Under the pieces are notes generated by a model. It worked only from the letters and a program-made list of their open reading frames with translations. It was not told the DNA's origin and made no database searches. The position numbers and the translations under genes are program-made. 64,000 nucleotides of DNA from Liolophura sinensis (lineage: Eukaryota > Mollusca > Polyplacophora > Chitonida > Chitonidae). This document shows, in pieces, positions 13,201-22,341 of this stretch (position 1 is the first letter of the stretch; each line of letters starts with the position of its first letter). The stretch is from assembly GCF_032854445.1 (NCBI RefSeq), contig NC_088304.1, positions 5,704,001 through 5,768,000 on the forward strand. Reading direction: 5' to 3'.

Positions 13201-15366
13201 TCTGCGGGCATATCCTATAGTGTTGGGGGACATATTTTACAGAATTTTGTGGGCATATTTTATGGCATTTGGGGGTATATTTTATGGCATTTTGGGGGAA
13301 TATTTTCTGGTGTCTGTGGGCATGTTCTATAGTGTTGGGGGACATATTTTACAGAGTTTTGTTGGCATATTATGGCATTTTGGGGTATATTTTATGGCAT
13401 TTTGGGCAAATTGTATGGTGTTTGTGGGCATACGTGTATTTTACGGCATTTGTGGGCATATTTTACGGTGTGTGGGGGCATATATTATGATGTTTTGTAG
13501 ACATTTTTTATGGTGTTCTGAGGGCATGTTAGATGGCCTTTGAGGGGTATGTTCTGATATTTTAGGCATATTTTATGGTGTTTGTGTATTTTTGTTACAG
13601 ATTTGAGTCCTCAAGATTACATCAGAAAGTACTGTGTGATATCCTCACGACGACAATATCTGTACCAAAAAATATTCTATAAATCCCGGGACAAGTCAGG
13701 ATACATACCTGTGAAGGTTAGAGTAGAGGAATGTATTGCTTGCCAATGTTACATTTCTCAGAATAGAAAACCGAAGGTCATCAATTTTGGATCTCATTTA
13801 CATTTAACCTTGAAGAAGGTCAGTGGTTTATGCCAGGCACTTTGGTTTCCTCCACCCATAAACCTGGCTGTCACCTCAGTTGAAAAATTATTCTGCTTGG
13901 CATTATAAAAACCAATCATTCATTTATTTACAGTTGATAATGTATGTTCAGAGAGAGATAATGCGCTTTAAATATACAAATTTGGAACATTCATGAATAA
14001 ACACATTAGTTTCACCTACTATGGCCGTTTGATATCATCCGTTTTTACAGCTTTTGTAAAAAAGGCACTGAAGTGTTTGTCGGCCGTAAGTGGAAAGGTC
14101 TGCCAGCAACCTGCGGATGATTGTGGACTTCCCTGAGCTATACTCAGTTTGCTCCCAATGTATTGCTGGCCGCCGTCATATAAGTTATTTATTTATGTGA
14201 TTTATGTTTTAGCCGTAGGCAAGAATATTTCACTTATACGACATTGGCCAGCATTGTGGTGGGAGGAAACTGGGCAGAGCCTGGTGGAAGCCCACGACCA
14301 TCCGCAGGTTGCTGACAGACCGGAGAGGAAGCCAGCATGAGCGAAGAGCAGAGTGAAATATTCTTGATTAAACACCAATCCAAAAAAAAGAAAGTAAATG
14401 AAGTACCCACCATACAAAAATTATTTTCAAATGCCTTTCTCATTAAAAAAAAATCGAAATAAATATGTAACGCCATATATACCCCTTTTCAAGCTCTTTC
14501 ATCTGAGCATCATGTAATTAATCAGTTGTCTGCACCTTTGAAATCTGAATTTCAACATAAAAAGAGCAGTGTCATGTTTGAATGTAAAACATAAAATGTT
14601 GTTGTGTTCATTTAGGAATTGGAGAAAGCTTTGAGGGAAGTTTTAGTCGGGACTTTAACAAAACAGAGAGTAAAAGAGCTGTGTGATTGGCTGGAGATAA
14701 ACGAAGACACAAAAATAGACTACAAGCTCTTCTCCGGCATGGCTGCACTGGCTGAGCGAATTCTCTATCCCGATTTTGTGTATGTGTTGTGTTAACAAAT
14801 ATTTCCTTAGTTGTTGTAATATTTTGGACAAGTCTCAGTCATGGATGTGTTGGACAAATACTAATATACTGCACCTAGCTAAAGAACCTGAAATATCGTA
14901 GTGTTGGGAATTTTTGGATGTGAAAACAGTTCGCAAAAAATTGCACTGTGCTTTGAAATATTATCAATAATTTAGCGTATCTTGAATTTAGTGTTAAGAA
15001 CATATCCATTCACATAGCACTTACTCAAGGGATTTACGTTTTTACTATGTGCAAAAAGAAAATGAAACAATTTTGGCTGAAAGAAGATCTTATATTCCTG
15101 GGTAAAATGTTTTAAATTGTGCTGGAGAAACCCTTACTGTAATTCTCTGTAGGTAGTACAGTCTACAAATTCATTGTCCACCAGAGATTATAACCATGTT
15201 ATTTCAGTGCTTGACATTGGTCTGTTACAGCACAGGTGATACTCAAGACATCCCAGAATTCCAGAGAGACAAGATTGAGTGCGCAGACTTCGGGGCGTTA
15301 TCCTGGAAGCTTAACGGTATTAAGGTCAATCCGTCAGTGGAAAGTCTCCTGAAAAAGATCAGCTGA
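1054..15366 (+). CDS. Gene 1: EF-hand-like protein, C-terminal part (spliced)
   Basis: Seven exons join in phase to 978 nt, the last 325 codons plus TGA: 1054-1283, 6444-6597, 11442-11522, 12169-12265, 13601-13716, 14616-14779, 15231-15366. Residues 1-77 are Pro/Lys/Glu-rich and probably disordered. A basic patch (QSRSRRALIFN) follows, then a Trp-containing linker (RVHPWAQGRLALS). The C-terminal third looks like a degenerate EF-hand pair. The first loop, SRDKSGYIPVKE, has Ser instead of Asp at position 1 but keeps Asp3, Ser5, Gly6, Ile8 and Glu12. The second, around EINEDTKIDYKLF, lacks Gly6 and Glu12 and is unlikely to bind calcium. I do not recognise the family with confidence; vertebrate C1orf87-type EF-hand proteins are one possibility to test. 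No start codon is visible, so upstream exons lie outside or were missed. The exon 2/3 region is duplicated around an assembly gap. Confidence 0.75.
1284..6443. other. Long gene 1 intron
   Basis: About 5.2 kb with no supported exon. It holds an AT-rich degenerate tandem stretch (1730-1935, unit like ATCTAAATTGATTCAAAAT), SINE remnants (4596-4930) and a short TA run (4443-4461). About 70 bp at 5685-5760 is similar to 830-900 (shared core AAGAGTTTTTTGTGAAGTTT). Short ORFs here look random. Confidence 0.6.
4596..4930 (-). repeat. SINE remnant with inverted second tail
   Basis: It starts with a T-rich tail and GATTGGTGTTTTACGCCAT, then AGCATTATGGTGGGAGGAAA and a GAGCTGGATTTGAACTCTCA head fragment (tRNA B-box side, minus orientation). 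Sequence of the related Cys/Pro-box variant (CATCCACCTGTAAAG) follows in the other direction. Confidence 0.6.
6444..6597 (+). CDS. Gene 1 exon b, intact copy
   Basis: Acceptor GTGTTTCAG before 6444 and donor GTGAGT after 6597. Its first base completes the codon left by exon a (AG+C = Ser), giving SEAPPLPKATAVIPDL through NTNEPYINPELL. The second half is repeated at 8868-8950, where a one-base insertion breaks the frame. Confidence 0.8.
7146..8312. repeat. 28-29 bp minisatellite, left copy
   Basis: About 40 tandem units containing TTGACCATGGCCACACAATG followed by a G-run (TTTGGGG or TTTGGGGG, giving 28 or 29 bp). Common variants are GGCTAAACAATG and CACAGTG. It is intronic in gene 1. The unit lacks stops in several frames on the minus strand, which creates long spurious ORFs. 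Confidence 0.95.
8459..8540 (+). pseudogene. Gene 1 exon c, frameshifted copy (probable artefact)
   Basis: Same exon as 11442-11522, with the same acceptor (CATTAACAG) and donor (GTAAAACC). One extra A near 8501 makes it 82 nt and brings a TGA into frame after about 19 codons. It sits about 130-210 bp from the contig edge at 8667, so sequencing or assembly error is likelier than a true pseudo-exon. Confidence 0.7.
8668..8867. other. Assembly gap (200 N)
   Basis: Exactly 200 N, a size typical of a placeholder. The sequence ending at 8667 matches 11649, and the sequence starting at 8868 matches 6516, so both sides of the gap carry the same locus. Confidence 0.98.
8868..8950 (+). pseudogene. 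Gene 1 exon b, partial frameshifted copy (probable artefact)
   Basis: Copy of the 3' part of exon b (from 6516) cut by the N gap. An extra G about 10 bases from the contig edge (8876-8879) shifts the frame into an early TAG. The donor GTGAGT after 8950 is preserved. This is probably a low-quality contig end rather than biology. Confidence 0.7.
9490..11290. repeat. 28-29 bp minisatellite, right copy
   Basis: Same array as 7146-8312 but longer (about 1.8 kb). It shows additional variants (GGACACACAATG, GGGCACACAATG, TGATCATGG) in local blocks, for example a run of GGGCACAC units at 9530-9640 and a repeated block around 9960-10140 and 10320-10460. Confidence 0.95.
11442..11522 (+). CDS. Gene 1 exon c, intact copy
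   Basis: Acceptor CATTAACAG and donor GTAAAACC flank an 81-nt phase 0/0 exon encoding a charged 27-residue stretch (EQMDSDQKLKKQMD then SPDNDESASK). It keeps the frame between exon b and exon d, unlike the copy at 8459. Confidence 0.8.
12169..12265 (+). CDS. Gene 1 exon d
   Basis: Acceptor CACCCACAG, preceded by an uninterrupted run of 22 C at 12134-12155 that serves as the polypyrimidine tract; donor GTAAGT after 12265. It encodes PASRVHPWAQGRLALSQQ and then SRFELPMDMKLLE, ending in phase 1. Confidence 0.8.
13030..13590. repeat. Minisatellite with 112-bp higher-order period
   Basis: Degenerate ~28-bp units (GGGCATATTTTATGGCATTT type) upstream of gene 1 exon e. A GACATATTTTACAG variant recurs at 13117, 13229 and 13341, exactly 112 bp apart, so groups of about four units were duplicated. 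Confidence 0.85.
13601..13716 (+). CDS. Gene 1 exon e (first EF-hand loop)
   Basis: Acceptor TTTTGTTACAG and donor GTTAGA; phase 1 in, 0 out. It encodes LSPQDYIRKYCVISSRRQYL followed by FYKSRDKSGYIPVK, which carries most of the first EF-hand-like loop. The loop's final Glu comes from the next exon. A minisatellite runs up to the acceptor. Confidence 0.85.
14186..14385. repeat. SINE copy with opposed tail
   Basis: Minus-oriented SINE (GCCGTAGGCAAGAATATTTC, TGGTGGGAGGAAAC, GGAAGCCAGCATGAGC) directly followed by a plus-oriented tail (GAAATATTCTTGATTAAACA). The two tails face outward. Confidence 0.7.
14616..14779 (+). CDS. Gene 1 exon f (second EF-hand-like motif)
   Basis: Acceptor TTCATTTAG, donor GTATGT; 54 codons plus 2 nt. 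The helix ELEKALREVLVGTLTKQRVK is followed by WLEINEDTKIDYKLFSGM, a degenerate EF-hand loop and exiting helix. Confidence 0.85.
15231..15366 (+). CDS. Gene 1 terminal exon
   Basis: Acceptor GTCTGTTACAG. The first base completes Val, then TGDTQDIPEFQRDKIECADF and a C-terminus ending NPSVESLLKKIS-stop (TGA 15364-15366). No splice donor is needed after it, and a 3' UTR of about 1.2 kb follows. Confidence 0.85.
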
Positions 15367-16612
15367 TCACATCCCAGTCTCCTTGACAACAATACATGAC
15401 AAATCATCTTTGTTCCCACTGCAATCAGACTAGATGACTGATAATTTGGTTGTCATAGTGATTGCTTCACTGAGGATAGAGTACAACTGACTTTTAGCAC
15501 AACTGTGAAGGCTAAACTTGATAGTAACAGCTGATTATACAGGTCACAAGACGTCATCTTGAAATGTTGATCACAAATGTGACCGACTGGCTTTCTCACA
15601 TGCAGAAAACATTCATGTTCGTTTGCTAACATCATTCCTGAACTGTTACTCCAGAGTTTGCTAACATCATTCTTGAACTGACGTTCCAGAACATGCATTT
15701 GTCTGATCATAAACATGTCTGTTGCACAATCTTTGTATGATATAATGGCAAAATAATTGCTTTTACGCAGAATAGAAGGATGGGTAAACGTTGACATGAC
15801 ATTGGGCATGTGGGGTATACCCTCGGTATGTGGAAGAGTTAACAGGAGGTCTCATGGCAGTTCTGCTAACAGTGCAGTTAAACTGAAACTTGAAAAGTCA
15901 CAGGGAAACTGGGGGAATGGGGAATGTTGACAGCCTAGAACAAGTCAGTCCAAGCAGTGTGTTCTTTCTGTAAGACATCACAGTTTTTGCATGGTTGTGC
16001 TTGTATTGCAGAGAGATAGTTCACAAGCATTGCATGGTAACAGCAAATATTGTGGAGCAGATTACCTCCCTTGTTGTACCTGTACCTAACAGAGGTGCTA
16101 CCTTACCATTGCGGCATTAGAGTACACATTTCTAGAACTACTGAAGTGTATCAAATTGAATTCAACTCTAGAATCTCAGTCTCATGAGTAAATGTATATT
16201 ATTATATATATGTCTGTAGCAATAGTTTTATTCTATTTCTTGTTTTTCTTTCATTTCTGTGTATATAGTGTTGTCACATGGATGCCTATAGTGGCATGCA
16301 TGAAAGAGGAAAGCAAATAAGGCATGTTTAAAACTGGTCATGCAACTTTTGCTTGGAAAAAGTGTTTGATGTTCATGAAGATCTTGAAAAATAGTTATGT
16401 TGTGTATTTAAAATTTGTTAAATATTTTCTGCAGGACAGAGCATGGGCTGTATTTTGAGGAATAGTTCTTCACATTTTGTTGTTAATGTGTGTGTTCTTG
16501 TTACGTCCAGTGTTAATTTATCAGTTTTGTATCCTTACAAATGCAAGTTAAAAAGTTTTACTTAACTCACCGTTTTTTATACTTAAAATAAATATAAAAA
16601 TTATTAATGCAT
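15367..16612 (+). other. Gene 1 3' UTR with poly(A) signal
   Basis: Non-coding and AT-rich after the TGA. AATAAA lies at 16587-16592, so cleavage near 16610 is expected. A SINE tail begins shortly after, at about 16635. Confidence 0.55.
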
Positions 16613-16634
16613 ACACACAAAATTTTCACTGTTT

Positions 16635-16990
16635 TTTATTTATATATTGATTAGTGTTTTACGCTGCACTCAAGAATATTTCATTTATATGATGACAGCC
16701 AGTGTTACCATGGGAAGAAATGGCCACAGAGGCACCCCCCTCCCCCTTCCCGACTGTTGTGTTAACTGGGTATTTAAAAAACGTGATGTAGGAAATTTGT
16801 GGACTCACATACTCACTGCCTGTGGGGTAAAAACAACAGTAAGCAGTCGACAACATTTTTATGCACCGTTATACACGAGGGAAAGTTAGTCAGTAACTTG
16901 CCAAAGGCACTCCAGGTTGCTCCACCCATGAAACAGACTGTCATTGTATAAGTGAAAAATTCTTGAATGTGGCGTTAAACAGCATTAAAA
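16635..16990. repeat. SINE pair with inverted tails
   Basis: A left minus-oriented tail (TAGTGTTTTACGCTGCACTC) and a right plus-oriented tail (TAAGTGAAAAATTCTTGAAT, GCGTTAAACAGC) flank divergent interior sequence. It lies just beyond the gene 1 poly(A) site. Confidence 0.6.
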
Positions 16991-17370
16991 TGAATACATA
17001 AGTCAGTTCAACACAGAGAAATACACAAGCCCTAAATTTCAAAAAGTTGTAGCACATATTCATACTTTCTTTCAGAAGTTTTAGCGAAGAAAATCTTCAG
17101 ACTTCATCTTCTTTGCGTGGAGAGGCTTATCATTTAATTATTCAATGAAAGTCAGGATACTAAACTGATTTGGCTCACATCTAATATTCAACATCACATC
17201 CCAACACTATTTCCATCCCTGGCTATTACTGTTTAATGACCCTCATGTAATGCACACCACTTCTAACACAGTAGGCCACATCGTAGGGAAGAAGTAAATA
17301 CTTACAATATTTACACTTCTCTCTGCAAATATTGCCTTGCACGTACTAGTATTGTAACCTATGGCAGTAT

Positions 17371-17645
17371 TCACACTTCACTAAACAAAGTCACATTCTG
17401 TACACTTCCATGTGTAAAGCCACATATCGTACACTTCCCTATGTAAAATCAAATACTGTACACTTCCCTGTGTAAAGTAACAAACTGTACACTTCACTAA
17501 ACAAAGTCACATATTGTACAGTTCCCTGTGTAAAGCCACATATCGTACACTTCCCTGTGTAAAGTCATTTAATGTACACTTCACTATGCAAAGCTACATA
17601 TTGTACAGTTCCCTGTATAAAGTCACAAACTGTACACGTCACTAC
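17371..17645. repeat. ~29-bp minisatellite
   Basis: About nine imperfect units built on TACACTTCCCTGTGTAAAG followed by a CACATAT-TGT half. Variants ACTAAACAAAG and CTATGCAAAG alternate. Confidence 0.85.
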
Positions 17646-20600
17646 GAATAGCTCCACACATGTATTGTATATCTGTAGCAAGATTTATATTCAACTGTGC
17701 AAAAGCCTCACATTGCACATTTTGCAATATAAGGCAATATTCACACTTCACCTACAGCAGAATGCAAGAAAGTTCCTTTATTTATCAACATGGTCGAATC
17801 AAAGTTTTAAGCTGGAGTGAAAATGACACACAGAGGAACCTCTGATATACAAAGGAATTTATTCTCATGGGGGACAACTGACTACAGATCAACCACCCTA
17901 ATAATACACAATGTAGATAGCATCACAGACAAAAAACATGGAGGGAATTTCTTCTTAATACTGATACAATGGTTCAAAAAAATAGATCTATATTTCATCC
18001 AAATATGTGTGTAATATCACATAATAAAATTATACGAGTATATTTAATGTTTTATGCATGTGTATATATGTGAATATTCCAAACAAAATGCATCACAGAA
18101 AGAGAAACACCATAGAAGTATGTAGGCATGGTACAGGTTACAAGTGGCTTTACAAATCAACTTCATAATGGGACATACTGCGTTTGACCTAAAGTTTCGC
18201 CCAAAAGAAGTGTATTTGGAGAGGTGCTGTAAATACAGGTTATAAATAATTCCCTTGGGGCCCTGAAACTTACACTTCCTGAATGATATCATCTTAGCTT
18301 CCAAATAAGATTTTCTAAGATTAATAAAATTCTTAAAAATCTTTTTTTTTTTCACATCTGTGAACGAAATTTTAGGTCACTTACAGTACATGGTAACAAG
18401 GGTATGCAGACATGATAATGCAGACATGATATACTAACTACATGTACACATATATTTACTTACAGATATTTTTGATGCTATGACTTATTCTTTGAACTCA
18501 AGGCAAACAGAATCAATGTCAATTTGCTGCCATATGTTTTTGATATTATCAAAGGCAAATTATGGCAAGTCAAGGCTTTACTGAATTATGAAAATACACG
18601 GAATTAGTGTGTGCAAGAACACGTGAGCTTTAACCCAGAATCGCCTGTCTCCTGTAGAATCCAATGAGAGAAGATCACAATGCCCTTGATGTTACCATAC
18701 AACTCACACAACATCAACATAATGTATTTCACTTAACATTCGATATGTAAAACGGCTCCTTCAGAAGCACATACACGCCTTTCATAAAATGATACTTAAG
18801 TTTTTCAAAAACGAGCAAAATGTGTAACTTGAAAAATGGTAAACTTTATGTGAAATACAGTACACTTTAACTAGTATATTTAACAGTCATGTACAAACGT
18901 CATATGTATCTGTATGCATGCATATATTAAATAATACAACCTAATCATGGACGAAAACACTGATTGGTGACAAAGGATACTGTACTAGTAGGCAAGGTAA
19001 TACTCTCCACTATCATGGCAAAAGTCCAAAGAGTTAGAGGTCTGAGACCACAGACTAACAATTAAGGCAAAGAACTGGCCAGATATTAGCGAAGAACTTT
19101 TAAGCTCTTAAGTGTTCCTGGCATCGGAATCACGAAGCAATCTTTTGACTTCAATCGTTAAATTTTTTTCTTTTTTTCTCGTTATTTTAGTTGAAATTTG
19201 TTGTACAATAACTTATGCTGTCAAGAAAAATTTTGCACTCCAGGTGCTGTCAGCAATATTGCGTTCATTGCATCATAATTCATACACTGGCACGTTCTTT
19301 ATGACGTCACCTTGTGCTGACATTTCAATGCAATGAGTTCAGGCTGCCGGGTATACATATTACCTGCATACGATAATGACATCGTATGTCAGGTCTGCAC
19401 AAACAAGAAAGAATGCCGACGAAAGTAAACCACTGCCCTTTGCCAGGTAACTGTGAAACATTCTTATATAAAGCCACAGCCACACAAATGAGAGCTACAT
19501 TGAGTCTGAATATCTGTAACTAGTTTACTCATACAATCTGTAACAATTCAACTCAGTCTTTTACAGTTTTTTCTTGACTTTACAATAAATGCAATCTACA
19601 ACAACTTATTAAAATAATCTGTAACTATAGTATTTATACAATCCATAACTATTTTACTCATGCCTGATGTAAATATTAAAACTTTACTCAAAGTAATTTG
19701 AGACAGTAAGTACCAGCTTAAGTCATAGTTTAAGGAATGTAATTTTAATCGCTGTCTCCAAGAAATATATTACATATTGTTTAAGTCTTCAAAGATGAAG
19801 GAGACAAACCCCTTCTTCTTAACTGCGAAAATTCAGTAGATTTTACCAACGAAACAAAAGAAAAAATATGAAGGTTATAAAGACCCAATTCAAGATACAA
19901 AATTAAAAACCATTTGTCCATAGATTATAAGATCAATTAATGAAAATAATCAAAAACAATATCACAGTCTTTCTTTATACATGTAGACCTATATACATGT
20001 TGCTCTGCTGCAGAAATGTGTAACTTAAATAAATTTATCATTTAATAATTATTAATCCTACATATTTCACATGGTGCTGTTTGGCCGTTAAAGCCTGTAC
20101 TGAAGAGCTGACTCTGATGGGTCTTGAGCCGGCAATCTTTGGAACCAAAGAACCTGATTTTTTCAGACAAGGCCAAAGCAAAATTCTCATTAGCCAAGTG
20201 CGTTGTACACTGAGATGTAAAATTCAACCAAACAGTGGATGCAGAAAAGCAGAGTATCAAATCATGCAATTGAAGATAAATTCTACAAATGACGTGAAGA
20301 TATTTGACAAATCACATGACACCTGAATGCTGTCAGGTGAGTAATGTATACATGTTCATTCAGCATCGTAACCTATATTGTTACCTGTACATACATACCA
20401 ATTAATACCACACAAACCTGACAAGTCTGAAAAGTTGACCAAAAAAAAAAACAAGAAAACAAGGGAGAAAAAAAGGCAAGATCAGCAAAACTTTGAGTCA
20501 CATGTACGTTTGACAATAGCTTCAGTCTTCATCAAAATTAGCACTCAAAATCACTGAAGCACAGTTTTATGACTACATGCCTTAACAGACTGGCACTGAT

Positions 20601-20846
20601 AATGTTGATGCATCATGTATGTACAACAGATTACAAAGTAAGGCAGAGCTGCACAGTACATATAGTATCATATTAAATAAATAACACATGGGTATAAAAC
20701 CTAAAACTTCAAGTAAAATTTTCATATTTCTGTCAGAACATATACAATTTTCATATACATAAAATATAATTTCTAGAGGCTGTGCTTGCAAAAACATATT
20801 AGGTATTTTAAATTTCAATTTACTTATAAATTTCTCTTACACTTGG

Positions 20847-21461
20847 TATTTCGGGTGAACATTAAAAATGGGCCGTACTTTGATGCTGCATTGCTCCATT
20901 ATCCTTGGTTCAAAGCCTTTCAAACTTTAGACATTCAAATAGCATGATTTTGTTAATATACTGACCAAGTCTCGAGGTCATAGTTTGAGTAGTCTGTACA
21001 CAGGGTTAAAATGAAAACATAGCCTCAAAAATGCATGTTCCGGTGGCTCACATTGCATCACTTGTCAGGTGTCATGGGTAGAGTGCACGCTGCACCTGTG
21101 TGACATGTCAATCAAGTGTTGTCTGGAAAAATTGTCTGGCTCTAGTGTCAGAGAAACCCTTCTGCCAGATAGGCACAAGTTTTGCTGAATCAAGATGGTT
21201 TTCTCTCCGGCGGACAAGGAACTGATTTCAAGTAAAACAAGGTAGAACATCATTTTGAAATGTCTGGAACATGTGTTTTTGACTATTTTGATTTAGGTCC
21301 CATGAACAGAAATCTTAAAGGATGAAATTGATGTATGTGAAGGATGTATACTTAGGACATAATGGCTTTTGAGTGTGTAAATTTTTAGAAGCTGACATGA
21401 GAGGGTTTTGGAGATATTGAGTGTCAAAGTACGGCCCATTTTTTTATGCTCACCCAATATA
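20847..21461. mobile_element. MITE-like element with ~36-bp terminal inverted repeats
   Basis: The left end (TCGGGTGAAC, ATGGGCCGTACTTTGA, 20849-20883) is the reverse complement of the right end (TCAAAGTACGGCCCAT, GCTCACCCAA, 21424-21457), with a few mismatches. TA dinucleotides border both ends. The roughly 600-bp interior has no transposase ORF, so it is probably a non-autonomous DNA transposon. Confidence 0.7.
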
Positions 21462-21482
21462 TAGATGAACTATGCAACAAAA

Positions 21483-21985
21483 TGGACAGATCCCATATCA
21501 TACTGGACAGATCCTGTAACACATTTGAATTGATCCTGTAATACATTTGAATAGATCCTGTGACACATTTGAAAAGATCCTGTGAACATTTGGACAGAGT
21601 CTATTATACACTTGGAGAGATCCCAGGCCGCAGACGTTTGGGTAAATCCTGTGATACGTTTTGGGAATTCACCATGCGATTATTGACCTGGAACATCCTT
21701 ATTGGTTGATGACTGGCATATGAATGTCTGTTACATAAAACTGATCCTGTGGCACATCTGAACAGGTCCACCGACACAAATGAAGAAATCCTCTGATCCA
21801 CGTAAATGGATCCTGCAATACATCTGGAAACGTCCACAGATAATAGCTGTGTGCTACACATAAATGGATATGGTGGTACACTTGGAAAGACTTACTGATA
21901 CAACTTAATAGATCCCGTGGCACATTTGGGCAGATCTTTCCACGCAATTAGACTGATCTTTTGAATAAACTGAACAGATCCAGGG
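21483..21985. repeat. Degenerate ~23-bp minisatellite
   Basis: Recurring GATCCTGTGACACATTTGAA-like units (AGATCCTGTAACACATTTG, AGATCCTGTGAACATTTGG) diverging toward the right end. It lies just downstream of the last recognised gene 2 exon. Confidence 0.75.
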
Positions 21986-22071
21986 ATATTTTGATAGCTT
22001 TCGAAATTTTACACACACAGTCTGAAGATGCATGATGTCACTGTGACATTTTAGAGCGTTGTCAGACTCAC

Positions 22072-22341
22072 TTGGCGTCTAAGAGCAGTGGGCGAACGAC
22101 CAGAAAATGACGAGGTAGGCCCATTGATTAATGGGGAGGTACCAGAAAAAGAGTGGGTAGGGCTAGAAAAGGAAGGGGAAAGACTAGAGAACGATGTTGC
22201 AGGGCCAGAGAAGGAAAGGGCTGAGCCAGTGAATAAGGGGGCAGAGCCAGGCCGAGTGTGGAGTGATGGGGAGCTGACACGTGACAAATTCTGGGAGTGA
22301 TTCCTCAGTTGGTTGTAAGCTCTTTCAAGCTGACGGAGTTC
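22072..22341 (-). CDS. Gene 2 last recognised exon (Ser/Pro-rich tail)
   Basis: Acceptor TGTTTAACAG. The coil end ELRQLERAYNQLRNHSQN is followed by a low-complexity tail (SRVSSPSLHTRPGSAPLF, repeated SFSG/SFSS). A donor-like GTGAGT follows after ALRRQ at 22072. If it is not used, the frame ends at a stop at 22051-22053 after VSLTTL. Whether it is terminal is open. Confidence 0.8.

Larger units (their letters stand above)
16991..22050. other. Gene-poor interval between genes 1 and 2
   Basis: No exon could be supported on either strand. It contains the minisatellites at 17371 and 21483, the MITE at 20847, and otherwise AT-rich single-copy-looking sequence. If gene 2 has a further 3' exon or a long 3' UTR, it lies here. 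Confidence 0.5.

Noticed and set aside
12907-13543. Hydrophobic repeat ORFs (GIFYGIWGYILWHFGG type) that look like membrane segments
   Set aside because: Translation of the TATTTTATGG minisatellite in a gene 1 intron; several frames are equally open.
20042-20326. Opposed ORFs at about 20.1 kb, considered as a 3' exon of gene 2
   Set aside because: No convincing acceptor in phase 0, and the text resembles neither the coil nor the Ser-rich tail.
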